Below, piece by piece: positions 42,835 through 52,418 of a DNA stretch of 58,169 nucleotides. The translations under genes were made by a program, and so were the position numbers. Source of the DNA: an uncultured Hyphomicrobiaceae bacterium. Lineage in GTDB: Bacteria; Pseudomonadota; Alphaproteobacteria; Rhizobiales; Hyphomicrobiaceae. The number at the start of each line of letters is the position of its first letter. Within the stretch, counting starts at the first letter, position 1. Below the pieces are notes generated by a model that did not search any database, had not been told where the DNA came from, and worked only from the letters and a program-made list of their open reading frames with translations. The stretch spans positions 1-58,169 of the forward strand of contig CALMPK010000206.1 in NCBI GenBank assembly GCA_937873575.1. Direction: 5' to 3'.

Positions 42835-43251
42835 ATGGCCGACCACTTCACCCATTTCTCATGCCTGCTGGACGTCGGCACACCCGACAATGCCGCCCGC
42901 GCGCTTGCGCTCTACAATCAGCTTTCCGAAGACGGCGCATCCGAAGATCCGCCCTCGGACGGCTTCCTCTTGTCAATCCAGCCCGAGCACGGTGGCAGCA
43001 AGCTCTGGATGCGCGACGACGTCACCGGCGATCCGGAACGCCTCCTTCAGTTCGTCAGGATCTGCGCCGCGGAGTTTGGCCTGAAAGGCCGCTGGGGCTT
43101 CCATTACGCCAACTCCTGCTCGCAGCCGCGTGTCGACGCCTTCGGCGGCGGCGCGCATGTAGTCGACCTCACCACCGGCAAGACGATCGCATGGACCTAC
43201 ACCGATGGCTGGCTTGCGCGGGTCCTCGGCGGAGGCGATCCCGATGAGTAA
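42835..43251 (+). CDS. Hypothetical conserved ICE protein
   Basis: 138 aa. MADHFTHFSCLLDVGTPDNAARALALYNQL, then a middle segment GGSKLWMRDDVTGDPERLLQFV and GRWGFHYANSCSQPRVDAFGGGAHVVDL. Alpha/beta composition, no catalytic motif recognised. Overlaps the next gene by 8 nt (ATGAGTAA). Confidence 0.7.
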   Translation: MADHFTHFSCLLDVGTPDNAARALALYNQLSEDGASEDPPSDGFLLSIQPEHGGSKLWMRDDVTGDPERLLQFVRICAAEFGLKGRWGFHYANSCSQPRVDAFGGGAHVVDLTTGKTIAWTYTDGWLARVLGGGDPDE

Positions 43252-43888
43252 GGTGATCGAGACGAAGGTCTATCAGCTTGCCGAGCTATCCGACGCCGCC
43301 AGGGAGAACGCGCGAGCATGGTATCGAGAGGGCGGCTTCGACTATGATTGGTACGCTACCATCTTCGATGATTTCGAGCAGATTTGCGAAATCCTCGGCG
43401 TTCGCCTTAAAGCCCGCGCCGTCCGGCTGATGGGCGGCGGAACCCGGCAGCAGCCACGCATCTACTTCACCGGCTTCTGGTCGCAAGGGGACGGCGCCTG
43501 CTTCGAGGCGTTCTATTCTTACCGGAAGAACGCCTCGCGCGACATCCGGGGCCATGCCCCGAAGGACGACCGCCTGCATGCCATCGCCGACGGTTTGCAG
43601 ACCGTCCAGCGACGGAATTTCTATCAGCTCCACGCTGATGTCAGCCACCGTGGCCACTACTATCACGCCTATTGCATGGCGATCTCCGTCGAGCGGGACA
43701 GTCCGACCTGGCAGGGCATGACCGCCGATGCCGGGGAGATCGTGACCGAGGCGCTGCGCGATCTCGCTGACTGGCTCTACCGGCAGCTCGAACGCGAATA
43801 CGAATACCTGACCTCGGATGAGTCCGTCGAGGAAACCATCATCGCGAACGAATATACCTTCACCGAAGCCGGCCGTCGCTTCGGCTGA
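43244..43888 (+). CDS. Hypothetical conserved ICE/phage protein
   Basis: 214 aa. It starts with KVYQLAELSDAARENARAWYREGG and has FDYDWYATIFDDFEQICEILGV, IYFTGFWSQGDGACFEAFY and DWLYRQLEREYEYLTSDESVEE. The pattern (L-A-R-WY with a GF-SQGDGA loop) recurs in antitoxin-like proteins of phages and ICEs, but no activity is known to me. Followed by a strong hairpin. Confidence 0.7.
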   Translation: MSKVIETKVYQLAELSDAARENARAWYREGGFDYDWYATIFDDFEQICEILGVRLKARAVRLMGGGTRQQPRIYFTGFWSQGDGACFEAFYSYRKNASRDIRGHAPKDDRLHAIADGLQTVQRRNFYQLHADVSHRGHYYHAYCMAISVERDSPTWQGMTADAGEIVTEALRDLADWLYRQLEREYEYLTSDESVEETIIANEYTFTEAGRRFG

Positions 43889-43895
43889 TGCTATC

Positions 43896-43924
43896 GAGCG
43901 TCCCGTCTCCAAGCCGGGACGCTC
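43896..43924 (+). terminator. Probable terminator
   Basis: GAGCGTCCCG-TCTCCAAGC-CGGGACGCTC, perfect 10-bp stem, 7 bp past the stop of the upstream gene; no clear U-tract. Confidence 0.6.
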
Positions 43925-43969
43925 CTGCCATCGTCGCGTTGGCTCGCCTGGCGGGTCGTTGGGGCCGCG

Positions 43970-44368
43970 CTACCACTCACCCTTACCCTCATCCACCGCG
44001 TATTCGAAGCGCAGCGCCCACGGCCGGATCGCCAGATCGTCATCCGTCCGCGTCACGCGCAGGCGCGATATCCCCGGAACGCGCGTCGGCGCCGCGCCGA
44101 AAACGACGGGGATCGTATAGAACTCTCGCGCCTGACGGTTCTGGTAGCGGGCTTCCGCTTTGATGATGACGGAAGGCGCAATGTCCCAGATTTCTGACAG
44201 CGCCGCGAGAACGGCGGCAACCGCGATGACACAGCCCCGGACTGCGATCGAGATCGACCAATGCTCCGGCCCGAAATCCGGCAAACTTGAAGCGATTATC
44301 GAAGCGGCGAACGCGAGGATGACAAGCCAATAGAACCTTGGCGCTCGCGGGAGAAGTGACTTGGTCAC
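43970..44368 (-). CDS. Hypothetical membrane protein
   Basis: 132 aa, GTG start with GGAGGGAA 8 nt upstream. Two hydrophobic helices (about residues 12-28 and 40-62: FYWLVILAFAASIIASS and IAVRGCVIAVAAVLAAL), then a soluble C-terminal domain with ALRFEYAVDEGKGEW. The only minus-strand gene in this part of the backbone. Function unknown. Confidence 0.6.
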   Translation of the reverse strand: MTKSLLPRAPRFYWLVILAFAASIIASSLPDFGPEHWSISIAVRGCVIAVAAVLAALSEIWDIAPSVIIKAEARYQNRQAREFYTIPVVFGAAPTRVPGISRLRVTRTDDDLAIRPWALRFEYAVDEGKGEW

Positions 44369-44629
44369 GAGCTTATTCCCTCCAATATAGCGGGCTCGCT
44401 TTTCGACCTGCGAAGTCGAATTCGCCCGATATCCGTTCCTCTAAACAATAGATCAAAGCCGTCGCCACCACGAGGTGACGGCCGGAAACCGCCGGCGGCG
44501 ATCGGTGGTCTTCGGCGACGTGCCTTTTGCGACGAGAGCGAGAGTGGGGCCGGGACGGGTTTGAGCCGTTGCGGTCGAGAGAGAGCGCTGCGCGGCTCGA
44601 TCCTGTCCGCTCTCCCGAGGTTCCCCATC
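44369..44629 (+). promoter_or_regulatory. Leader region of the sno helicase with structured element D
   Basis: GGACGGG (44553-44559) pairs with CCTGTCC (44602-44608, one G-U), enclosing GAGCCG (44563-44568) / CGGCTC (44593-44598). It shares the GACGGGTTTGA start and the upstream GAGAGCGAGAG tract with copies A and B but has a longer inner arm. Ends 21 nt before the ATG. Confidence 0.55.
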
Positions 44630-47600
44630 ATGAACGTTTTATCCGCAACCGCGGCCGCCGAGATCGCTGCATCGCTTCCGCCCGTCGTCGCTTCCGGCAC
44701 GGCATCGGCGATCGTCGCGGCCGCGCAGCTTCTTCTGCCTCACCTCGAACGCGGTCAGCCTATCAACGCCGCCGTGCTGCGCGGCGCGATGGAATCCGCA
44801 TTCGGAGCTTCCGACACCGCCGGCGCTTGGGATTGGAAAACGGCCTACGAGGCATGCGAGGTCGCGACCGTCCTCATGCTGCGCAAATACGGAAAGCCGC
44901 TTTTCCGCAAAGCCGGCTCTCCGCAAGCGATCCTGTCGCAACTCTCCAAGATCGCCGGCCTAGTGCCGACGCACACGCGCCGTTCCGACGAGGCGCAGAG
45001 CTTCCAGCAGTTCTCGACGCCGATCCCGCTCGGCCTGGCGACGTCGGTCGCCGCGGCGATCACGCCCGCCGACCGCGTGCTGGAGCCCTCGGCCGGAACC
45101 GGGCTTCTCGCAATCCTGGCCGAGATCGCCGGGGGCTTGCTCCTGCTCAACGAGCTTGCCGACACCCGCGCCGATCTTCTCTCCCTCCTCTTTCCGGCCC
45201 TTCCCGTTACGCGCTTCGACGCTGCCCAGATCGACGATCACCTTGATCCGGCTCTCCTCCCGACCGTCGTTCTCATGAACCCGCCGTTCTCGGTGTTGGC
45301 GAATGTCGAGGGACGCATCGCTGACGCCGCCTTCCGGCATGTCGCCTCGGCGCTGTCGCGCCTCGCGCCCGGCGGCAGGCTCGTGGCGATCACCGGTGCG
45401 AACTTCGCGCCCGACGCGCCGGCATGGTCTTCGGCTTATGCCCGTCTGCAGGAACGCGGCCGCGTCGTCTTTTCCGCCGCTATCGACGGCTCGGTCTACG
45501 CCAAGCATGGCACGACCATCCCGACGCGGCTGACCGTCATCGACAAGCTTCCGGCCGACGATCCGTCCGTCTTTCCGGCCGCGCCCGGGGTCGCGCCGGA
45601 TGTCGCCACGCTTCTTGGATGGCTGGCCGACCATCTCCCGGCGCGCCTGCCGGTCGATCCGGCGATCGCTGTGCCGGTCGCCGCGCCTGTCGCGGCCCGG
45701 ACCGTGCGCGCCTATGTCAACCGGGCGGCCAGGGCGGCACCTGCTGTGACGCATTCTCAGCCGGAGTCCGTTCCGCTCGCCTATGAGACCGTCGACTGGA
45801 AGCCCGCCGAGGCCGGACGCCTCTCCGACGCGATCTATGAGGAATACGGCCTACAGACCATCCGGATTTCCGGCGCCACGGCGCATCCAACCCAGCTCGT
45901 CCAGTCGGCGTCGATGGCGAGCGTCGCCCCGCCGAAGCCGAGCTATCGCCCGACCCTGCCGGCGAACGTGCTCGGTCTGCTGTCGGACGCGCAGCTCGAA
46001 ACCGTCATCTATGCCGGCGAGGCGCATGCCGACTTCCTCGCCGGCGCATGGACGGTCGACATCACCTTCGACAAGCTGTCCGCCGCCGCCGAGGACGCAA
46101 AAGGCGCTGTCCGTCTCCGCCAGGGCTTCATGATCGGGGACGGCACCGGCGTCGGCAAGGGACGCGAGTCGGCCGCGATCATCCTCGACAACTGGCTCCA
46201 GGGCCGGCGCAAGGCGGTCTGGATCTCCAAATCCGACAAGCTGATCGAGGACGCGCAGCGCGATTGGAGTGCGCTCGGCATGGAGCGCCTTCTGGTCACG
46301 CCGCTGTCGCGTTTCCCGCAGGGCAAGCAGATCGCGCTGAACGAAGGCGTCCTATTTTTAACCTACGCCACGCTGCGCTCCGACGACCGCGGAGAGAAGG
46401 TTTCGCGGGTCAAACAAATCGTTGAATGGTTGGGCTCCGACTTCGATGGAGTGGTGATTTTCGACGAGGCGCACCAGATGCAGAACGCCGCGGGCGGTAA
46501 GGGAGAACGCGGTGATGTCGCCGCCTCGCAGCAAGGCCGCGCCGGCCTGCGCCTCCAGAATGCGCTTCCGAACGCCCGTATCGTTTATGTCTCCGCCACC
46601 GGCGCGACCACCGTCCACAATCTCGCCTATGCGCAGCGGCTCGGGCTATGGGGCGGCGAGGATTTCCCCTTCGCCACGCGCGCCGAGTTCGTCGAGGCGA
46701 TCGAGGCCGGCGGCGTCGCGGCGATGGAGGTGCTCGCCCGCGATCTGCGCGCCCTCGGCCTCTACACCGCCCGCTCGCTTTCCTTCGCCGGCGTCGAATA
46801 CGAGCTCGTCGAGCATGAGCTCACGGCCGAGCAGATCCGCATCTACGACGCCTATGCCGCGGCCTTCGCCGTCATCCATAACAATCTCGATGCGGCGATG
46901 CAGGCGGCCAACATCACTGGCGGCGGCGAAGGCGGGTCGGGCACGCTGAACAAGCAGGCCAAGTCCGCCGCCCGCTCCGCCTTCGAAAGCGCCAAGCAGC
47001 GCTTCTTTGGCCATCTGTTGACTTCAATGAAGACGCCGACCCTGCTGCGCTCGATAGCCGCCGATCTGGAGGCGGGACATTCGGCCGTCATCCAGATCGT
47101 CTCGACCGGCGAGGCGCTGATGGAACGGCGGTTGGCAGAGCTGCCGACCGAGGAGTGGAACGACGTCCGCGTCGACATCACTCCGCGCGAGTACGTTCTC
47201 GATTATCTCGCCCATTCCTTCCCCGTCCAGCTCTACGAGCCGTTCACGGATTCGGAGGGCAATCTGTCATCGCGCCCCGTCTATCGCGACGGCCAGCCGG
47301 TCGAAAGCCGCGAGGCCGTCGCCCGCCGCGACGCCCTGATCGCCAAGCTCGCCAGCCTGCCGCCGGTTCCCGGCGCGCTCGACCAGCTCGTCCAGTATTT
47401 CGGCACGGACCTGGTTGCCGAGGTGACGGGCCGGTCGCGACGGATCGTGCGCAAGGGCGGCGGCAGCGTCGCCGTCGACCGGCTTGTCGTCGAGACGCGC
47501 GCCGGAGCCGCCAATCTCGCCGAGACCCAATCCTTCATGGACGACGCCAAGCGCGTGCTCGTCTTCTCCGACGCCGGCGGCACCGGGCGCAGCTACCATG

Positions 47601-48988
47601 CGGAGAAGTCGGCGAAGAACACGCGGCTGCGCATCCACTATCTGCTCGAGGCAGGCTGGAAGGCGGACGCCGCCATTCAGGGCCTCGGCCGCACGCACCG
47701 AACCAACCAGGCGCAGCCGCCGCTGTTCCGGCCGATCTCGACCAATGTCAAGGCGGAGAAGCGCTTCCTTTCGACCATCGCCCGCCGCCTCGACACGCTG
47801 GGCGCGATCACGCGCGGCCAGCGCCAGACGGGCGGCCAGGGGCTGTTCCGCCCCGAGGACAATCTGGAAAGCCATTACGCCCGCGATGCGCTGCGCCAGC
47901 TCTACCTTCTGCTGGTGCGCGGCAAGGTCGAGGGTTGCTCGCTCGACCGCTTCGAGCGGGCCACCGGCCTAACGCTGATGGATTCGACGGGCATCAAGGA
48001 CGAGCTGCCGCCGATCACGACGTTTCTCAATCGCATGCTCGCTCTCACGATCGAACTTCAGGGCATCCTCTTCACCGCCTTCGAGCAGCTCCTGACCGCC
48101 CGTATCGAGGGTGCGATCGCGTCTGGAACCTATGACGCCGGGCTGGAGACGCTGCGCGCCGAGAGTTTCGTCGTCGTCGATCGCCAGACGATCTACACGC
48201 ATCCGCGCACCGGCGCGGAGACCAGCCTGCTCACGATCAACGAGCGCAGGCGCAACCGGCCGGTGACGCTCGACGCAGCTCTCGCCGAACTCGGCGATCC
48301 GCGCGCAAAACTACTCATCAACGAGCGCTCCGGCCGAGCCGCCGTCCAGATCCCCGCGAGCAGCGTCATGCTTGATGATGGCGAGGTCGAACGGCGCGTC
48401 CGCCTGATCCGCCCGACCGAGGCCCACAATATCCCGGTGCGCTTCATGGGCGAGACCCACTGGGTCGAAACCGACCGGAACACCTTCGCCTCAGCCTGGA
48501 GCGCCGAGATCGCCGAGGTGCCGGAGTTCACCGACGCGACGCTTCACATGGTCACCGGACTGCTTTTGCCGATCTGGAAACGGCTGCCGAACGATTCGAC
48601 GCGCGTCTACCGGCTCCAGACAGACGAAGGCGAGCGCATCATCGGTCGCAGGGTCTCGCCGGCATGGGCGGCGACCGCCACCACGACCGGCTCGGCCACG
48701 ATCACGTCGGACGACGCCTTCACGGCGCTGATGGACGGCCGGACGATCCTCGACCTCGCCGAGGGCCTTCAGCTTCGCCGCGTCCGCGTCATGGGCGCAA
48801 ACCGCATCGAGCTGTTGGGCTTCGACGACACGATGCGCGAGCGCCTGACGGCCTACGGCCTGTTCCACGAGATCATTTCGTGGAAGCTGCGCATGTTCGT
48901 GCCGACCCACACGAATGGCCCGGTCGTGCTTGCCAAAGTGCTCGACCGCTTTCCGGTCGAACGCATCGGCGAACGGGAGGCCGCCTGA
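44630..48988 (+). CDS. Strawberry-notch-type helicase with N6-methylase-like domain
   Basis: 1452 aa. A SAM-dependent methylase-like domain has VLEPSAGTGLLAI (about residue 150) and VVLMNPPFSVL (about 215). A superfamily 2 helicase follows: Walker A GDGTGVGKGRESAAI (about 502), DEAH box VIFDEAHQMQNA (about 610), motif VI QGLGRTHRTNQAQPP (about 1018). Typical of ICEs and megaplasmids; the role is unproven (defence against host restriction or transcript control have been suggested). Start at ATG 44630. Overlaps the Toprim gene by one base. Confidence 0.88.
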   Translation: MNVLSATAAAEIAASLPPVVASGTASAIVAAAQLLLPHLERGQPINAAVLRGAMESAFGASDTAGAWDWKTAYEACEVATVLMLRKYGKPLFRKAGSPQAILSQLSKIAGLVPTHTRRSDEAQSFQQFSTPIPLGLATSVAAAITPADRVLEPSAGTGLLAILAEIAGGLLLLNELADTRADLLSLLFPALPVTRFDAAQIDDHLDPALLPTVVLMNPPFSVLANVEGRIADAAFRHVASALSRLAPGGRLVAITGANFAPDAPAWSSAYARLQERGRVVFSAAIDGSVYAKHGTTIPTRLTVIDKLPADDPSVFPAAPGVAPDVATLLGWLADHLPARLPVDPAIAVPVAAPVAARTVRAYVNRAARAAPAVTHSQPESVPLAYETVDWKPAEAGRLSDAIYEEYGLQTIRISGATAHPTQLVQSASMASVAPPKPSYRPTLPANVLGLLSDAQLETVIYAGEAHADFLAGAWTVDITFDKLSAAAEDAKGAVRLRQGFMIGDGTGVGKGRESAAIILDNWLQGRRKAVWISKSDKLIEDAQRDWSALGMERLLVTPLSRFPQGKQIALNEGVLFLTYATLRSDDRGEKVSRVKQIVEWLGSDFDGVVIFDEAHQMQNAAGGKGERGDVAASQQGRAGLRLQNALPNARIVYVSATGATTVHNLAYAQRLGLWGGEDFPFATRAEFVEAIEAGGVAAMEVLARDLRALGLYTARSLSFAGVEYELVEHELTAEQIRIYDAYAAAFAVIHNNLDAAMQAANITGGGEGGSGTLNKQAKSAARSAFESAKQRFFGHLLTSMKTPTLLRSIAADLEAGHSAVIQIVSTGEALMERRLAELPTEEWNDVRVDITPREYVLDYLAHSFPVQLYEPFTDSEGNLSSRPVYRDGQPVESREAVARRDALIAKLASLPPVPGALDQLVQYFGTDLVAEVTGRSRRIVRKGGGSVAVDRLVVETRAGAANLAETQSFMDDAKRVLVFSDAGGTGRSYHAEKSAKNTRLRIHYLLEAGWKADAAIQGLGRTHRTNQAQPPLFRPISTNVKAEKRFLSTIARRLDTLGAITRGQRQTGGQGLFRPEDNLESHYARDALRQLYLLLVRGKVEGCSLDRFERATGLTLMDSTGIKDELPPITTFLNRMLALTIELQGILFTAFEQLLTARIEGAIASGTYDAGLETLRAESFVVVDRQTIYTHPRTGAETSLLTINERRRNRPVTLDAALAELGDPRAKLLINERSGRAAVQIPASSVMLDDGEVERRVRLIRPTEAHNIPVRFMGETHWVETDRNTFASAWSAEIAEVPEFTDATLHMVTGLLLPIWKRLPNDSTRVYRLQTDEGERIIGRRVSPAWAATATTTGSATITSDDAFTALMDGRTILDLAEGLQLRRVRVMGANRIELLGFDDTMRERLTAYGLFHEIISWKLRMFVPTHTNGPVVLAKVLDRFPVERIGEREAA

Positions 48989-50034
48989 TGTCCCGTCACG
49001 ACGCCTCCGAACTGGCAATCCGCCTCGGCCATCACGCCGAAGCGGTTTGCCGCCAATACCTGTCATCCGGCCGGCGCGCCGGACGGTACTGGCAGGTCGG
49101 CGACGCCCGCAACAGCCCCGGACGCTCAATGTTCGTGCGCCTGACCGGGCCTGAAACCGGCAAGGGCGCAGCCGGCAAATGGACCGACGCATCGACGGGG
49201 GAACACGGCGATCTCCTCGATGTCATCCGTGAGGCGCTCGGCCTCATCGACTTCAAGGACGTGGCAGAGGAAGCGCGCCGGTTCCTCTCTCTCCCTCATC
49301 CCGAGTCGCAGATGACAAGAACGCCGACCGGCAGCATCTCCAGTGCGGCGCCGGCGGGATCACCTGAAGCGTCCCGGCGGCTCTTCGCCATGTCGGAACC
49401 AATCAGCGGCACCCTTGCGGAAATCTACCTCAACGGGCGGGCGATCACGTCCCTCTCCGGCGCCGCCGCGTTGCGCTACCATGGGCGGTGCTACTACAAA
49501 CCGGACGCGCATTCGCCCACCGAGATCTGGCCGGCGATCGTCGCGTCGGTCACCGATCTCGACGGCAGGCAGACCGGCGCGCACCGCACCTGGCTTTCAC
49601 CGGACGGTTCGGACAAGGCGCCCGTCGATTCACCGCGGCGGGCGATGGGCGATCTTCTCGGGCACGGTGTCCGCTTCGGCGTCGCCGGTGAGGTGCTGGC
49701 GGCCGGCGAAGGCATCGAGACCGTGCTGTCGCCCCGTCAGGTCTTGCCCCACATGCCGATGATGGCGGCGCTTTCGGCCGCACACCTCGCCGCCATCCTG
49801 TTCCCACTGAGCCTGCGCAGGCTCTATGTCCTCCGAGATCGCGACCCGGCAGGAGACGGCGCGCGAGACAGCCTGGTCGCCAGAGCAACGAGCCTCGGGA
49901 TCGAGGCGATTTCCCTGTCGCCGAAGCTTGAGGACTTCAACGATGATCTGCGCTGGCGCGGCGTCGACGCCCTCCGGGCGACCCTGTTGGAGCAGGTTCA
50001 TCCCGATGACGTCCGTCGTTTCGTGGAGGGCTGA
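48988..50034 (+). CDS. Toprim domain (DUF7146-type) primase-like protein
   Basis: 348 aa. N-terminal DUF7146-like DNA-processing segment with GDARNSPGRSMFVRLTG and AAGKWTDASTGEHGDLLDVI (zinc-free primase-like fold). C-terminal Toprim domain: EVLAAGEGIETVLSPRQ (catalytic Glu about 239) and RLYVLRDRDPAGDGARD (DxD about 283). Likely a primase for plasmid-like replication or conjugal transfer. Starts within the sno stop codon (TGATG), so translationally coupled. Confidence 0.85.
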   Translation: MSRHDASELAIRLGHHAEAVCRQYLSSGRRAGRYWQVGDARNSPGRSMFVRLTGPETGKGAAGKWTDASTGEHGDLLDVIREALGLIDFKDVAEEARRFLSLPHPESQMTRTPTGSISSAAPAGSPEASRRLFAMSEPISGTLAEIYLNGRAITSLSGAAALRYHGRCYYKPDAHSPTEIWPAIVASVTDLDGRQTGAHRTWLSPDGSDKAPVDSPRRAMGDLLGHGVRFGVAGEVLAAGEGIETVLSPRQVLPHMPMMAALSAAHLAAILFPLSLRRLYVLRDRDPAGDGARDSLVARATSLGIEAISLSPKLEDFNDDLRWRGVDALRATLLEQVHPDDVRRFVEG

Positions 50035-50187
50035 GGCGATCGGCAGGGGACGTGGCGCGGTAAAGGCGTCTTCACCTGCCGTCTCCTCTCATCACCGCAA
50101 GCGACCTTTGCTGTCCGAGAGCCCGCAGCCACGGCCTTCTGAGAGGGCGATCGGCCCACAAACGGCCCGGCCGGGCAATGGCGCGGC

Positions 50188-50248
50188 GCCCGGCTATTTT
50201 CCGCCGGCGGCTGCGCCGCCTTTGCATCGCGAAGCAAAATAGCCGGGC
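50188..50248. promoter_or_regulatory. Long perfect palindrome in the DUF2493 leader
   Basis: GCCCGGCTATTTT (50188-50200) pairs with AAAATAGCCGGGC (50236-50248), 13 bp, around an inner GGCGG-CTGCG-CCGCC. Lies 154 bp past the Toprim gene and 113 bp before the DUF2493 start. It could be a terminator read in either direction or a protein-binding site. Confidence 0.7.
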
Positions 50249-50322
50249 TTGGCCATCGAGGCCCTCGCGAGAGACGAGGGCTGCCAGTCCGGTCCGCCTG
50301 TGGGCGTCGACGCCTGCGAAGG

Positions 50323-50337
50323 CCGCGATGGTCGCGG
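50323..50337 (+). promoter_or_regulatory. TGG-triloop hairpin leader of the DUF2493 gene
   Basis: CCGCGA-TGG-TCGCGG ends 23 nt before ATG 50361. Member of the YGG-triloop family. Confidence 0.6.
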
Positions 50338-50360
50338 TCTCCAGACGAAGGACGCTCACG

Positions 50361-51299
50361 ATGACGAACGAAGACGAAACCGCAGGCTACGAGCCGATCC
50401 ACACCTCGTCCCCCACCGATCATGTCCTCAACGAACTCCAGCTCTACGGCTGGCGGCCGTATCAGGACGAACCCGATCCGAGGCCGCTTCCGGAGGGCAA
50501 CGCCGTCGCCGCAGCCGTCGCCGATATCTTCGACGCCCTGATCGCCACGCTCGGCGACACGCGCCTCGAACCCGATCTCGAAGAACTGCTCTGGGGAGCC
50601 GTGAATCTCTTCCACCGCGCCACCGCTCGGGTGGAGCGCGAGCTGGACGACAACGAGCTTGCGCAGCGTCGCCTCCAGAAAGAACAGGACGGCAGCGAGG
50701 TGAAGTCGGTCGAGCTCGAACGCCTCACGGCAGAGGGCCAGACCATGATCGAACGGCGCAACAGCATGGAGCTCTTCCGCGATGTCTCCGCCGAGGCCTT
50801 CGAGCACCACACCGGCAGCGCCTGGCGGCCCCGCACCGGCTCGAAGGTCAGCCATCGCAACCTGACAGCCGCGATGATCGACTCCAGAGACTACCTTGCC
50901 GCGAAGCGCCGGGCTGAGAAGGAGGTGCTGCTGCCCGCCGGTCCGAAGGTCGCCGTCTCGGGCGGAACCAACTTCAACGACCACACCCTGATCTGGGCCA
51001 AACTCGATCAGGTCCATGCGAAGCACGCCGACATGGTGCTCATCCACGGTGGCGCGAAGACGGGCGCAGAGCGCATCGCCGCCCGCTGGGCAGAAAACCG
51101 CAAGGTGCCGCAGATCGCCTTCACGCCGGACTTCGAGAAGTATCCGGCGAAACAGGCTCCCTACAAGCGCAACGACGCTATGCTGGAGGTGCTGCCGGTC
51201 GGCGTCCTCGTCTTCGGCGGCGGCGGCATTCAGGGAAACCTCGCGGACAAGGCCCGCAAGCTCGGCATCCCGACCATGCAATTCGATGGCGGCGCGTAA
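50361..51299 (+). CDS. DUF2493 (SLOG-superfamily) protein
   Basis: 312 aa. The C-terminal SLOG/YspA-like domain is PKVAVSGGTNFNDHTLIWAKLDQV, VLIHGGAKTGAERIAARWAE, and VLVFGGGGIQGNLADKARKLGIP (about residues 195-310), a Rossmann-like nucleotide-binding fold. The N-terminal 190 residues are helical and acidic. SLOG proteins sense nucleotide-derived ligands; the ICE role is unknown. Start at MTNEDET, preceded by a leader with two hairpins. Confidence 0.82.
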   Translation: MTNEDETAGYEPIHTSSPTDHVLNELQLYGWRPYQDEPDPRPLPEGNAVAAAVADIFDALIATLGDTRLEPDLEELLWGAVNLFHRATARVERELDDNELAQRRLQKEQDGSEVKSVELERLTAEGQTMIERRNSMELFRDVSAEAFEHHTGSAWRPRTGSKVSHRNLTAAMIDSRDYLAAKRRAEKEVLLPAGPKVAVSGGTNFNDHTLIWAKLDQVHAKHADMVLIHGGAKTGAERIAARWAENRKVPQIAFTPDFEKYPAKQAPYKRNDAMLEVLPVGVLVFGGGGIQGNLADKARKLGIPTMQFDGGA

Positions 51300-51414
51300 G
51301 CGCCGCCTTTGCCGAGGTGCACCACTTCGTTCCTGAAGCTGTCGCCTTATTAACGACAGATCTGCTCGCCGACTATTGTGGCTCTTCGCAGCCAAGTGCG
51401 GATTGGTCCAGCGT

Positions 51415-52239
51415 TCAGGAATTGCCCGACGAAGCCAAGCTGTTAGCGCGATCTATAAGCGCGGAGGCTGTCGGCCACCAGACATCGAGATCGAGCAAAT
51501 CCATATGCCGCCGGCCCCGTAACATTTTCAGGGAAATGCGCTCGCCAGCCAGTGGATATGCGTCCGATAGCGCTGCCTTGAACCGTGTCACACCATCCAA
51601 GGGAATATGATTATCAAATTCACACGAAATGAAGTTCAGCCATGGCCCCCTCGCATATCGGTCCAGATGCGTTAAAGGATTGAGCTGATCATAGAAGAAC
51701 TGCGCGTATAGGTCCGCCTCACCGGACGCCAGCAGTTTCGCGGCGTCGACAACATCGTGCATTCCCGGCCTTTTCCAATCTGGCGTCGAGCCGACCGCAA
51801 CGACAAAGGAAATCCGGGAATCGAGACCGGCAGCGGCGACCGCGATGTCCCCGCCGAGCGAGAGGCCGCTTACAAACACCGGCGCAGTTAGATTGAACTC
51901 TGCCAGCCCCCAATCGATCACCCGAGATACATCCAGTGTCGTTTGTCCGAGAATTGGCCACATATTCCGCCGGAAATTCCCGAACACGCGCGTCGTGAGC
52001 TGGTCTCGGCTTTCGCGGCCCCGTTCGCCTTGCTGCCATGTATCCATTCCGATCGCCGTAAAGCCCTTTTCGGCTAGATGGTCGAGAACCGGCCTTGTAT
52101 CCTCTTTCTTTTGGCCAAAAGCAGGCAAATGAAGGAACAAGCCGCGAGCCACTCCCTGGGGCTGACTGCAAACAATCGGAACTCCATCAGGCGATATCAT
52201 TTGCACGTTCCAAAAAGGGCTTTCGCTTGTCTTTCGCAA
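51415..52239 (-). CDS. Alpha/beta hydrolase (esterase-like)
   Basis: 274 aa from a TTG start; an ATG at 52200 is an alternative because no strong ribosome site is seen. Hydrolase landmarks are LFLHLPAFGQKKED, the nucleophile elbow GLSLGG near residue 124, and a C-terminal RRHMDLLDLD with a candidate catalytic His. Similar to FrsA/acyl-peptide hydrolase-like proteins; substrate unknown. It interrupts the plus-strand backbone order, so it may be cargo. Confidence 0.7.
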   Translation of the reverse strand: MRKTSESPFWNVQMISPDGVPIVCSQPQGVARGLFLHLPAFGQKKEDTRPVLDHLAEKGFTAIGMDTWQQGERGRESRDQLTTRVFGNFRRNMWPILGQTTLDVSRVIDWGLAEFNLTAPVFVSGLSLGGDIAVAAAGLDSRISFVVAVGSTPDWKRPGMHDVVDAAKLLASGEADLYAQFFYDQLNPLTHLDRYARGPWLNFISCEFDNHIPLDGVTRFKAALSDAYPLAGERISLKMLRGRRHMDLLDLDVWWPTASALIDRANSLASSGNS

Positions 52240-52418
52240 AGAAACATCAAAGCCCTCATACGTTCAACTGGTTCTGGCAAATGTAAGAACTTGACCATCG
52301 ACGGTGTCGATGACTTTAATGAAGAACCCTTGCAGAACCGGCGCAGTAGCACAGTCAGAGACAGAGCCAAATCACCAGTAGCCTGTCTTGATCTTCAACC
52401 GTTCATCTGGAGGTTTCG

